This document shows positions 18,812 through 27,815 of a stretch of DNA of 64,000 nt, piece by piece. The first letter of the stretch is position 1. Each line of letters starts with the position of its first letter. The notes below the pieces were generated by a model that saw only the letters and a program-made list of their open reading frames with translations, was not told the DNA's origin and made no database searches. The position numbers and the translations under genes are program-made. Origin of the DNA: Coriobacteriaceae bacterium (GTDB lineage: Bacteria; Actinomycetota; Coriobacteriia; Coriobacteriales; Coriobacteriaceae); the NCBI GenBank assembly GCA_902364645.1, contig CABJEP010000001.1, positions 302,375-366,374 on the forward strand. Direction: 5' to 3'.

Positions 18812-19022
18812 TTTTCTGAATGCCGGGGGATAACTTAGCGATGCCTCCCGTGTGGCTCCGGAGGGGCGGGGCATAAGGTTTCCTGCTCGGGCAGTCCTGC
18901 TCGCACGAAGGCCACATTAAGTGGCCTTCGGCTCGTGCGGAACTCGCGATGAACCTTATGCCCCGCCCCGCCGGAGCCACACGGGAGGCAGGTTAACTAA
19001 TTCGGGCCCGGCATTCAGAAAA
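18812..19022. repeat. 211-base nested palindrome, 5' of groES
   Basis: Three nested inverted repeats share one centre: outer 16-base arms (18812-18827 / 19007-19022, perfect), middle 39-base arms (18842-18880 / 18952-18990, one mismatch) and an inner hairpin CGAAGGCCAC-ATTAA-GTGGCCTTCG (18906-18930). It fills most of the 435-base gene-free gap between groES and the amidohydrolase gene. Same design as the palindrome 3' of groEL but a different sequence. Confidence 0.88.
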
Positions 19023-19060
19023 GTCAGTGCAGCAAAATGGCGATGCAGATGGTGCGAACA

Positions 19061-19092
19061 AGAAAGGGGCACGTTGCAGAAACGCGCCCCTT
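19061..19092 (-). terminator. Terminator of the amidohydrolase gene
   Basis: Minus-strand stem AAGGGGCGCGT... / ACGTGCCCCTT with a short loop, followed by TTCTTGTT, 18 bases past the stop codon at 19110. Confidence 0.7.
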
Positions 19093-19109
19093 ATGGGTGG
19101 GGTATGGGG

Positions 19110-20747
19110 CTAGCGCTCGTAGATCAGGTTGCCGGCTAGGTAGGTGGCTTGGACTTTGGTGGCTTGGAGTTCTTGGGGGTCGATGGTGAGTGGGTTTTGG
19201 TCCAAGACTACCAGGTCGGCGTATTTACCGGGTTCCAGGCTGCCGAGGTTTTGCTCGTCGCCCGCTGCATAGGCGCTGCCCAGAGTGTAGTTGCGCAGAG
19301 CCGTTGCCGCATCGATGCGCTCGCTCGGCAACCAGCCGCCCTCGGGCCAGTGGCTTTTGGGGTCCTGGCGCGTGATGGCCGTGTAGAGCACGTTCATGCT
19401 GGTAACGGGCGTGATAGGGCTGTCAGTTCCGAAGGCTTGGCGGATGCCGCGCTGCTTATAGGTTGCGAACGGCCACATGATTCGGCTTCGCTCCAGGCCA
19501 AAGTCGCGCTCTGGGCCACCCGGATCGAGCGTGATGTGGCAGGGCTGGCTCGAGGCGACCACGTTGAGCTTGCGCAGGCGATCGATGTCCTGGGGCAGGA
19601 GGTTCTCCAGATGCTCGAGTGTGTTATGGCCGTGCTGGGGCAGGCCGTAGAGCTCTGCCGCCTCCTCAAAGATATCGAGCGCAGCATGGATGGCACCGTC
19701 GCCGATGACGTGGATACGCACAGTGTGGCCGCGCTCCGCGGCCGCCAGAACCAGCTTACGCATGCGCTCGGCAGGAACTGTCAGACGGCCCTGGTCGCCC
19801 GGGAAGCGCGGATTGGTATAGGGCTCGGTGAGATATGCCGTGTGTTCGCTCGACACGCCGTCGAAGAACTGCTTAAAGCCTGGCGCCGAGAGCAGCGCGT
19901 TGTTCGCGTAGCGGGTCTGTAGCTCTTCCAAGCGCGATTGGTCATCCAGCAGCGTGGGAAACAAATGGGCGCGGATGCCCAGCTTGCCGGCTGCCTGCAG
20001 TTTGTCGTAGACATCGTCGCGGATAAAGTCGCAGCCCGGCATGGGCATGAGCGACATATCGCATATCGAGGTGATGCCCTGCTCGGCCATCCGCCTCATT
20101 TGATCGGCGTAAGCGCTTGCGATGCGATCCTCGCCCAGCCACTCAAGGCAGCGCGGTAGCAGCTGCATGGCAGCCGCCTCGTGAGCAATGCCCGTGAGCT
20201 CGCCGCTTGCGTCCTTGTCGTAGCCACCGCCCGCTGGCGGCTCGCTGTCGCGCGTGACGCCGAGCGCCTCGAGTGCGCGGCTGTTGAGCCACAGCGTATG
20301 GCCGTCGCCCGAATACATAACGCAGGGGCGATCGGGGAATGCCGCATCGAGCGACGCCTTGGTAGGATGCTCGGGCGGGTCCCAACGGTAGTCGCGCCAG
20401 CCCTGAGTCACAACCCAAGCGTCGTCGGGCAGGTCCTGGGAAAACTCGAGCGCGTGTTGCACCAGCGCCGCCTCGGACGTGCCCATATCCATGAGCATGT
20501 ACGGCGAGGAGCCGACCGAGGTATGGAAGAAGTGCAGATGAGCGTCATGGAAACCTGGGCAGACAAACTGCTCGCCGTAGTCGATAACCGGCGTGGCGGC
20601 AGGCGCGGCGGCAATCACGTCATCGGGCGCACCGACTGCGACGATACGGTCGCCTGCGATGGCAATCGCCAGCTCGCGGGCGGTATCGATGCCGTCTTGC
20701 GCGGTAAAGACGTTCTTGGAGCGGATAATCCGATCGATATGTTGCAT
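19110..20747 (-). CDS. Amidohydrolase family 3 protein (YtcJ-like)
   Basis: A 545-residue metal-dependent hydrolase of the amidohydrolase superfamily. The metal motif HDAHLHF (about residue 63), VTQGWRDYRWD, SGDGHTLWLNS and the C-terminal FGTDSPI and LGSLEPGKYADLVVLD segments match the YtcJ/AtzB-like group. The substrate is unknown (amide, exoenzyme-type urea or purine-like). The frame stays open far upstream over the neighbouring plus-strand gene, but that is a shadow. The ATG at 20747 has GGGG six bases upstream; ATGs at 20753 and 20759 are alternatives. It is divergent from the M20 gene with 168 bases between. Confidence 0.86.
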   Translation of the reverse strand: MQHIDRIIRSKNVFTAQDGIDTARELAIAIAGDRIVAVGAPDDVIAAAPAATPVIDYGEQFVCPGFHDAHLHFFHTSVGSSPYMLMDMGTSEAALVQHALEFSQDLPDDAWVVTQGWRDYRWDPPEHPTKASLDAAFPDRPCVMYSGDGHTLWLNSRALEALGVTRDSEPPAGGGYDKDASGELTGIAHEAAAMQLLPRCLEWLGEDRIASAYADQMRRMAEQGITSICDMSLMPMPGCDFIRDDVYDKLQAAGKLGIRAHLFPTLLDDQSRLEELQTRYANNALLSAPGFKQFFDGVSSEHTAYLTEPYTNPRFPGDQGRLTVPAERMRKLVLAAAERGHTVRIHVIGDGAIHAALDIFEEAAELYGLPQHGHNTLEHLENLLPQDIDRLRKLNVVASSQPCHITLDPGGPERDFGLERSRIMWPFATYKQRGIRQAFGTDSPITPVTSMNVLYTAITRQDPKSHWPEGGWLPSERIDAATALRNYTLGSAYAAGDEQNLGSLEPGKYADLVVLDQNPLTIDPQELQATKVQATYLAGNLIYER

Positions 20748-20915
20748 GGGCATCCCCATCTCTGGCAGGAAATTCAACACCCCCGAGTGTACTCCCCCGC
20801 CCTTGTAACAAAACCCCAAGCGGCAAACGGCAACTTTACCAGCCCTAGCGGCAGGTGGCATACTGGAGAGAGCCTGTACGATTTTGCGATCAACCCAGCA
20901 AGGAGCAAATCGACC

Positions 20916-22379
20916 ATGACGAAGACCAAGGCACAGCAGATTATGGCGGCGACCGAAGTGCGAGCGGCTGACGACGTCACCGCAGCCATCCAAGATATCG
21001 CTACCGAGTTTGAACCCTATATCATCAAGCAGCGCCGGCACTTCCATAAGCACCCGGAGCTGAGCCTTGCCGAGGAGCGCACGACCTCCGACATCGCCAA
21101 CCAGCTCGACGCCATGAATATCCCCTACGAGCGTCCCCTCAAGACGGGCCTGGTGGCGACCCTTCGCGGCACCGCGCCCGACGCCTATCGCGAGGACGGC
21201 ACGCCACGCCGCCGCATCCTGCTGCGCGCCGACATCGACGCCCTGCCCGTCACCGAGCAGACCGGCGAGGAGTTTGCCAGCGTCAACGAGGGCTGCATGC
21301 ACGCCTGCGGCCACGACTGCCACATCGCCATGATGCTCGGCACGCTGCAAATCCTGCGCCATATGACCGACGACATCCACGGCGAAGTCCGCATCGTCTT
21401 CCAGCCCAGCGAGGAAAACGGCCAGGGCGCCAAGCTCATGATCGGCACGGGCGTGCTCGACGGCGTCGATGGCGCCTACGCCGCGCACATCTGGAGTGAG
21501 GTCGACGCCGGCACCGTGAGCTGCGAGCCCGGACCGCGCATGGCCAATACCGACTGGTTCCGCATCGACGTCCGCGGCACCTCGTGCCACGGCGCCATGC
21601 CCCAGCGCGGTCACGACGCCGTTATGGTTGCCGCCGAGATCGTCAACGCTCTGCAGACCATCGTTTCGCGCGAGATCAGTCCCTACGAGCCGGCCGTCAT
21701 TACCGTCGGCGAGCTGCACGGCGGCACCGCGCGCAACGTTATCGCCGGCACGGCCTACCTCGCCGGCACGGTGCGCACCTACGGAGATTCGACCCACGAG
21801 GAAATGCCGGAGCTCATGCGCCGCATCGTGGAGCATACCGCGGCCGCCTTGGGCGCCGAGGCAGAGCTCACCGACTACACCATCGCCAATTACAAGGTCG
21901 AAAACGATGCCGCCTCGAGCGAGCGCTGCCGCCAGGCAGTAATCAAATGCCTGGGCCCCACCGGCCAAGGCCATTATCGCGGCACGCTTTCGGGCGAGGA
22001 TTTTTCAGAGTACCTGCGCCGCGTACCGGGCGTGCTCGCCTTTGTTGGCACGCGCAACCCCCAGATTGGCGCCACGTACGCCCAACATTCTTGCTTCTAC
22101 AAGATTGACGAGTCGGTACTGGCCAAGGGCTCCATGGTGGCCGCCCAATATGCCATCGACTTTTTGGCCGAGCCCACACAAGAAGAGCTCGACGGCCCCA
22201 CGATTGCCGCGGTCGCCGAGACCAATCCCGACCTGGCAGCCAAACTGCGCTCTGCCAAGGCCACGGCCGCCGAGGCCCGCGACGCCATGCACGATGCCCG
22301 CACCGCCCGACACGCCGCAATCAAGGGCATCCACGACGCTCGCGCCGCCGCCCGCCGCGAGGAGAAGCACAACGAGTAG
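20916..22379 (+). CDS. M20-family amidohydrolase / aminoacyl-peptidase
   Basis: A zinc-dependent amidohydrolase of the hippurate hydrolase/IAA-amino acid hydrolase type (M20D). RRHFHKHPELS, LRADIDALPV, HACGHDCH (Cys131, His133), PSEENGQGAK (Glu166-167) and TSCHGAMPQRGHD are intact. At 487 residues it is about 80 longer than usual. The extra C-terminal part is a charged, Ala/Arg-rich helix (about residues 445-487) likely to form a coiled coil. Start at 20916 with AGGAG upstream. It is divergent from the YtcJ-like hydrolase; the two may act on related N-acylated substrates, which is inference. Confidence 0.88.
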   Translation: MTKTKAQQIMAATEVRAADDVTAAIQDIATEFEPYIIKQRRHFHKHPELSLAEERTTSDIANQLDAMNIPYERPLKTGLVATLRGTAPDAYREDGTPRRRILLRADIDALPVTEQTGEEFASVNEGCMHACGHDCHIAMMLGTLQILRHMTDDIHGEVRIVFQPSEENGQGAKLMIGTGVLDGVDGAYAAHIWSEVDAGTVSCEPGPRMANTDWFRIDVRGTSCHGAMPQRGHDAVMVAAEIVNALQTIVSREISPYEPAVITVGELHGGTARNVIAGTAYLAGTVRTYGDSTHEEMPELMRRIVEHTAAALGAEAELTDYTIANYKVENDAASSERCRQAVIKCLGPTGQGHYRGTLSGEDFSEYLRRVPGVLAFVGTRNPQIGATYAQHSCFYKIDESVLAKGSMVAAQYAIDFLAEPTQEELDGPTIAAVAETNPDLAAKLRSAKATAAEARDAMHDARTARHAAIKGIHDARAAARREEKHNE

Positions 22380-22423
22380 TCGATCCACGACCATCTCGCA
22401 GTCATAGCCGCATCGCGATATCA

Positions 22424-22466
22424 AAGCGGGGGCGGACGCTTCGGCACGTCCGCCCCCGCTTATTTG
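22424..22466 (+). terminator. Terminator after the M20 gene
   Basis: A perfect 15-bp stem (22424-22438 / 22447-22461) with an 8-base loop, followed by ATTTGT. Starts 45 bases past the stop codon. Confidence 0.8.
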
Positions 22467-22519
22467 TCAAGCGCTATTTCTACCGTTTCTACCCCGTCCC
22501 CAAATGGCAGGTGGCAGGG

Positions 22520-23806
<1,287 letters not shown>

Positions 23807-23956
23807 CGAGATCATCCCTTCGTATCTTGAGCGAATCATCTGGATCGCAAACGATGTCTTTGGCATCATTATCACCCAATGTGGGGACAAATACTCCAAC
23901 ATGACGCATTTGCAATGCGCAGGGCGCTATTCGATTGTTTGATAAGCTCGACCGCG

Positions 23957-24979
23957 TTAGTTCGTTCCGCGGAAACCCTTGCCGACGATCTCGGAGCTGT
24001 CGACGATCGTGATAAAGGCACCCGGATCGATCTCGCGAGCGTAGCGACGCAGCTGCACGGCCTCGCGACGACTCAGCACGCTCATGATCACCGTCACGCA
24101 CTTGCCCGAGAAGGCGCCGTAGCCGCGGCTGATCGTCGCCGTGCGGTTGAGATGTTTGACGATAAACTCCTCGACCTTAAGGGGCTCGGAGCAAATGACC
24201 GTGCAGACTTTGCGCAGGTGAATGCTCTCGATGGCCTTGTCGACCACGAGCGTCTTGGCAAACAGGCCAAGCACGCAATACAGACCGACGCGCGGGCCGT
24301 ACAAGAAGGCCGCGATGGTCACGATGCCGATATCGACCAACAGCAGGGCGCGGCCAATCTCGAGCGTCGTGCGACGTTTGAGGATCATGGCGAGAATGTC
24401 CGTGCCGCCCGTCGAGGCACCAATATCAAAGACGATAGCGCTGCCGAGCGCCGGCAGAATCACGGCAAAGCACAGGTCGAGCCACATATCGCCCGTCATC
24501 GAGACATCGGTCGGAATAAAGAGCTCAAACAGCGAGACATAGGCGGACAGCGCAAACGAGGCAAAGACGCTCCACAGGATTGCCTTGCGCTCCAAAAAGA
24601 TAAAGCCCAAAACGACCAGGACCGCATTGATAATCCACATAAAAACGCCGACGGGCAGGGTCGGGAACAGCGTGGACAGAATGACCGACACGCCCGAGGT
24701 GCCGCCAAAAGCAAAGTGATTAGGGGTTTTAAACGCAACGATGGCAAAGGCCGTGAGGATCAGGCCCAAATTGAGCTCGGCAAAAAAGCGCGGAAAGCCC
24801 GGCTCCTGACTGCGCTTGCGACCAGCGCGCTCGCCCCGCTCGATAACATCGCGATCGACCACGCGCTCCATCGGCACCACGGGAGGACGATGCACCTCCT
24901 CGGCAGCACGCGACGCCGCCTCTGCCGCAGCGGCCTCAATCGCCCATGCCTTGCTTTCTGTTTCGTGCTCGTCGGCCAT
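23957..24979 (-). CDS. YitT family membrane protein with DUF2179 domain
   Basis: A 340-residue protein with five to six membrane helices (about residues 65-245) and a C-terminal soluble DUF2179 domain (LRKVCTVICSEPLKVEEFI...GAFSGKCVTVIMSVLSRRE). GGTSGVSVI and GASTGGTDILA are typical of the YitT family. The N-terminal 60 residues are charged and Ala-rich, longer than usual, and probably cytosolic. Transport substrate unknown. Start at 24979 has GAGGGG eight bases upstream. Confidence 0.88.
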   Translation of the reverse strand: MADEHETESKAWAIEAAAAEAASRAAEEVHRPPVVPMERVVDRDVIERGERAGRKRSQEPGFPRFFAELNLGLILTAFAIVAFKTPNHFAFGGTSGVSVILSTLFPTLPVGVFMWIINAVLVVLGFIFLERKAILWSVFASFALSAYVSLFELFIPTDVSMTGDMWLDLCFAVILPALGSAIVFDIGASTGGTDILAMILKRRTTLEIGRALLLVDIGIVTIAAFLYGPRVGLYCVLGLFAKTLVVDKAIESIHLRKVCTVICSEPLKVEEFIVKHLNRTATISRGYGAFSGKCVTVIMSVLSRREAVQLRRYAREIDPGAFITIVDSSEIVGKGFRGTN

Positions 24980-25092
24980 TACGGCAACCCCTCGTTAACA
25001 ATTTGGAAACAATGCGCCCATTAGAGTAACGCGGAACGTAGGGATTGCAACCCCCAGTTAGACGAGCGGTATGACTACATCGGGAGCGTACA

Positions 25093-25132
25093 AAAACGGC
25101 CGGCCACGCTTTTGCTTGCGCGGTCGGCCGTT
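25093..25132 (-). terminator. Terminator downstream of asp23
   Basis: Minus-strand stem AAACGGCCGACCGCG / CGTGGCCGGCCGTTT with an 8-base loop, followed by TTGT. It lies about 55 bases past the asp23 stop; a dispersed repeat fills the space between. Confidence 0.7.
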
Positions 25133-25143
25133 TAACGTTTTCG

Positions 25144-25181
25144 CAGATAAAACCTGCCAAAACAAACCTGTCCCTTTTTGG
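25144..25181. repeat. Dispersed intergenic element, copy A
   Basis: A 38-base block containing AAACCTGCCAAAA and CCTGTCCCTTTTTGG. It recurs in inverted orientation at about 30008-30047 with a single difference over the compared stretch, and in part near 50893-50912. Confidence 0.75.
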
Positions 25182-25185
25182 AAGG

Positions 25186-25701
25186 TTATTCGTGCTGGCT
25201 GGTGCGATGCTCGTACTCCTCGGGGGTGATGACATCCTCGATGCGCAGGTTGACGCCCGCCACCTCAAGGCCGGTCATCGCGGCAAGACGCTCGGCGACA
25301 CGTGCCTTGACATCGTCGAAGATCGCGGGCGCATAGGCGCCGTACTCGATGATGACGGAGATGTTGACGACCACGCGATTGTCATCGGTGACCTCGACCG
25401 TCACGCCCTTGGTCAGATTCTCGGCACCAAACTGCTCCTGCACAAAGTGCATGAGGTTGCCCTTCATGCCCAGAACGTGCGGAACCTCGCGGGTGGCCAT
25501 AGCAACGATCTTCTCGATCACGCCGTTGGAATAGGTGAGCGAGTCCTCGGACTCGTCCGCTTCCTCGTCGTCCTCATCCGTATCGGACTCGGCCTCGACG
25601 AGAGCCTCATTCTCGAGCGTCACATCCTCAGCTTCGGCGACGACCGCCTCGTTCTCCTCGAGCTCGGTATCGGCTACATCGACCTTCGTATTAAAAGCCA
25701 T
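25186..25701 (-). CDS. Asp23/Gls24 family envelope stress protein
   Basis: A 171-residue soluble protein of the Asp23 (alkaline shock) family, thought to coat the inner membrane through AmaP. The Gls24 domain spans about residues 55-165 (YSNGVIEKIVAMATREVPHV...VEVTDDNRVVVNISVIIEYG...VNLRIEDV). The first 54 residues are very acidic (Glu/Asp runs) and absent from many relatives. Start at 25701 has a near-perfect AAGGAGG site. It is the third gene of amaP-DUF2273-asp23. Confidence 0.92.
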   Translation of the reverse strand: MAFNTKVDVADTELEENEAVVAEAEDVTLENEALVEAESDTDEDDEEADESEDSLTYSNGVIEKIVAMATREVPHVLGMKGNLMHFVQEQFGAENLTKGVTVEVTDDNRVVVNISVIIEYGAYAPAIFDDVKARVAERLAAMTGLEVAGVNLRIEDVITPEEYEHRTSQHE

Positions 25702-25745
25702 GGTTCCTCCTTATGCCTGCCGCGGATGCGACAGTCGAATACATA

Positions 25746-26123
25746 TTAGCGGCCGCTAAACAAACGGCCGAAGAAGTTGACGATCCCGTTCTCGCCGTCG
25801 CGAATTTGACCGATCACAGCGCCGATCAGCACGAAGAATGCAATGACGAGCGTGTCCCACAGGCCCAACGTGAGCACCAACACGGCGAGGATAAAGCCGG
25901 CGACGGCGCCGAGCGTGGTGTTGGGACGACGCACCGCATAGCTCCAGATGGCAGCGCCCGTACCCTTGATGAGACCCACAGCCTCGTCAAAATCCGCGGC
26001 TGCCGCTTCTTGTAACTCGGTTGCCTCTGCTTTGAAATCAACAGGTTCGCTCGCCGGCGTGGCGCTCTGGTCAATCGTCAGACGCGGCGTACGAGCGGTC
26101 TTATCTTGATTGGTATCACTCAC
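25746..26123 (-). CDS. DUF2273 small membrane protein of the Asp23 operon
   Basis: A 125-residue protein: a charged N-terminal half and a hydrophobic hairpin of two helices (RRPNTTLGAVAGFILAVLVL split by LGLWDT, then a second helix) ending in GIVNFFGRLFSGR. DUF2273 proteins typically sit between amaP and asp23 genes. The frame is open to 26336, but the GTG at 26123 has GGAGG six bases upstream; it overlaps the amaP stop by 8 bases. Function unknown beyond its membership of the envelope-stress operon. Confidence 0.85.
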   Translation of the reverse strand: MSDTNQDKTARTPRLTIDQSATPASEPVDFKAEATELQEAAAADFDEAVGLIKGTGAAIWSYAVRRPNTTLGAVAGFILAVLVLTLGLWDTLVIAFFVLIGAVIGQIRDGENGIVNFFGRLFSGR

Positions 26124-26661
26124 CGGAAACCTCCACGGTCTGGACGGTAGTCTTGGACGGCAAAAAACGGACGCGCGCGGTCGTACCCGGCGCGCCGAGC
26201 ATGGTATCGCAGGCTTCTTCGATGCGCTGCTGCATCGCGGTAGCCAGAGATGCCACGTCCTTATCGTCAAGCGCGATAGCCTCGACCTTAAAACGGACGT
26301 GCGAATCGTCGGGGCCTTGGACGCGGGCCTCGACATGCTCGACCATCACGCGGTCGTCGCGCTCGGCAGCAACCCTGGCGCACGAAGAAAGCGCCGCAAG
26401 GGTAACCTCGATATTGCGCTCCCCCGCCGGATGCACGCAGGACGGCTCGCGACGGGCGAACATCAGGCGGAAAAAGCTCAGCAGTACGCCAAACGCCACG
26501 ACGCCGGCGCACGCCGTCACGACGATGCGCGGCATGGGGTCGCGCATCAGCAGCATAAAGCGATACGTATACGGCCCCCAAAACTGGCAGACAAGCGTAC
26601 CCAGCGCCACGATGGTGGCGGCAAGATACACGATCGCTAGGGCTCGTTTGAGTACGCGCAC
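26116..26661 (-). CDS. amaP: AmaP-like membrane anchor of the Asp23 operon
   Basis: A 181-residue protein with two N-terminal membrane helices (about residues 7-27 and 45-65) and a soluble C-terminal domain (residues 75-178), the layout of AmaP, which tethers Asp23 to the membrane. Start is a GTG at 26661 with AGGGAG seven bases upstream. A TATAAT hexamer at 26712-26717 (minus strand), right after the yebC terminator, is the likely promoter of this three-gene operon; no -35 is evident. Confidence 0.78.
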   Translation of the reverse strand: MRVLKRALAIVYLAATIVALGTLVCQFWGPYTYRFMLLMRDPMPRIVVTACAGVVAFGVLLSFFRLMFARREPSCVHPAGERNIEVTLAALSSCARVAAERDDRVMVEHVEARVQGPDDSHVRFKVEAIALDDKDVASLATAMQQRIEEACDTMLGAPGTTARVRFLPSKTTVQTVEVSGE

Positions 26662-26719
26662 GCGGCGCTCCCTTCAAATCTCGGCTCTCGAAATGCAGAA
26701 CGGTTCGCATCATTATAAA

Positions 26720-26760
26720 AGAGCCGGGTCCGGTGCTCTACGCACGCGGATCCGGCTCAT
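26720..26760 (-). terminator. Terminator after yebC
   Basis: Minus-strand arms GAGCCGGATCCG / CGGACCCGGCTC with a 14-base loop, followed by TTTTAT. About 68 bases beyond the yebC stop. Confidence 0.75.
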
Positions 26761-26827
26761 CTATTCCACGAGGCTTGCATGCTCGCTTCATTATGCCCAG
26801 ATATGCACGGCTTAACCCGTGCGGGCG

Positions 26828-27634
26828 CTACTCCTCCTCGAGGGCAGCGATGACCTCGTCGGTCATGTCCATGGTGCTGTAAACATCCTGGACGTCGTCG
26901 AGCTCCTCAAGACGGTCGATGAGGCGCTGGACCTTCTTGGCGTCGGCGCCGGAGACCTCGGTCGGGGTGGTCGGGACCATGGTGGTCTCGGAGCCCTTGA
27001 CCTGGACGCCCTGCTCCTCGAGCGCCTTGGAGACAGCCATGACCTCGTTGGCAGTAGTCCAGACAATCCACTCCTCGCCGGCATCCTCGTAGTCCTCGCC
27101 ACCGGCCTCGGCGATGGCCATCATGAACTCATCCTCGTCACCGGCAGCACCGTTGGCGATCATGGTCTCCTTCTTGGCGTTCTCGTCCAGGATCTCCTTG
27201 GCGACGACGATCTGGCCCTTACGCTCAAACTGGAAGGCGACGGAGCCGGAGGTGCCCAGGTTGCCACCAGCGTGGGAGAAGGCGGAACGGACATCAGCGG
27301 CGGTACGGTTGCGGTTGTCGGTCAGGCAGTCGACGTAGACGGCGACACCGGCGGGACCGTAGCCCTCGTACACGATGTTCTCGTAGACGGCGGCATCGGC
27401 ACCCGAACCAAAAGCCTTGTCGATAGCGGACTTGATCTTGTCCTTAGGCATGGACTGAGCCTTGGCCTTGGCAACGGCAGCGGCGAGGCTGGCGTTGTTC
27501 TCGGGCAGCGGGTCACCGCCGAGACGGGCAGCAACGGTGATGTTGCGGCTGAGCTTGGAGAAGAGGGCGGAACGCTTGGCGTCCTGCGCGCCCTTACGAT
27601 GCTTGGTTGTGGCCCACTTAGAGTGTCCGGACAT
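26828..27634 (-). CDS. yebC: YebC/PmpR family protein
   Basis: A 268-residue protein of the YebC family, described as a transcriptional regulator and more recently as a translation factor for difficult peptide stretches. MSGHSKWATTKHRKGAQDAKR, RLGGDP, PKDKIKSAIDKA and YEGYGPAGVAVYV are hallmark segments. It is slightly longer than usual, with an acidic insert EAGGEDYEDAGEEW about residue 180. Start at 27634 has AGGAG eight bases upstream. Stands alone with its own terminator. Confidence 0.95.
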   Translation of the reverse strand: MSGHSKWATTKHRKGAQDAKRSALFSKLSRNITVAARLGGDPLPENNASLAAAVAKAKAQSMPKDKIKSAIDKAFGSGADAAVYENIVYEGYGPAGVAVYVDCLTDNRNRTAADVRSAFSHAGGNLGTSGSVAFQFERKGQIVVAKEILDENAKKETMIANGAAGDEDEFMMAIAEAGGEDYEDAGEEWIVWTTANEVMAVSKALEEQGVQVKGSETTMVPTTPTEVSGADAKKVQRLIDRLEELDDVQDVYSTMDMTDEVIAALEEE

Positions 27635-27755
27635 ACGTGTCTCCTATCGGTTTCGACCTAAAGCCCAGCGCAGATGCTCGGGCAATATAAACAAACGTCG
27701 TTATGATATACCTACTGGCCTGCAAGATAAACCCCAAAATGAAGGCGTCGTGATG

Positions 27756-27815
27756 ATGGCCCCTTTGGTGCAGCAAAGAAACCTGACCCCAATGCACCAG
27801 GTTAGGACCAGAGGA
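27756..27815. repeat. Dispersed intergenic hairpin element downstream of the 727-residue membrane protein
   Basis: AACCTGACCCC...CACCAGGTT makes a small hairpin, preceded by CCCCTTTGGTG. It resembles the dispersed elements near 30085 and 50875 (ACCACAAAGGTGCC) only in part, so membership of that family is tentative. Confidence 0.4.

Noticed and set aside
20748..21974. Upstream extension of the YtcJ-like frame to a 954-residue protein
   Set aside because: The extra part lies antisense to the M20 gene, has no domain, and the real start with a ribosome site is at 20747.
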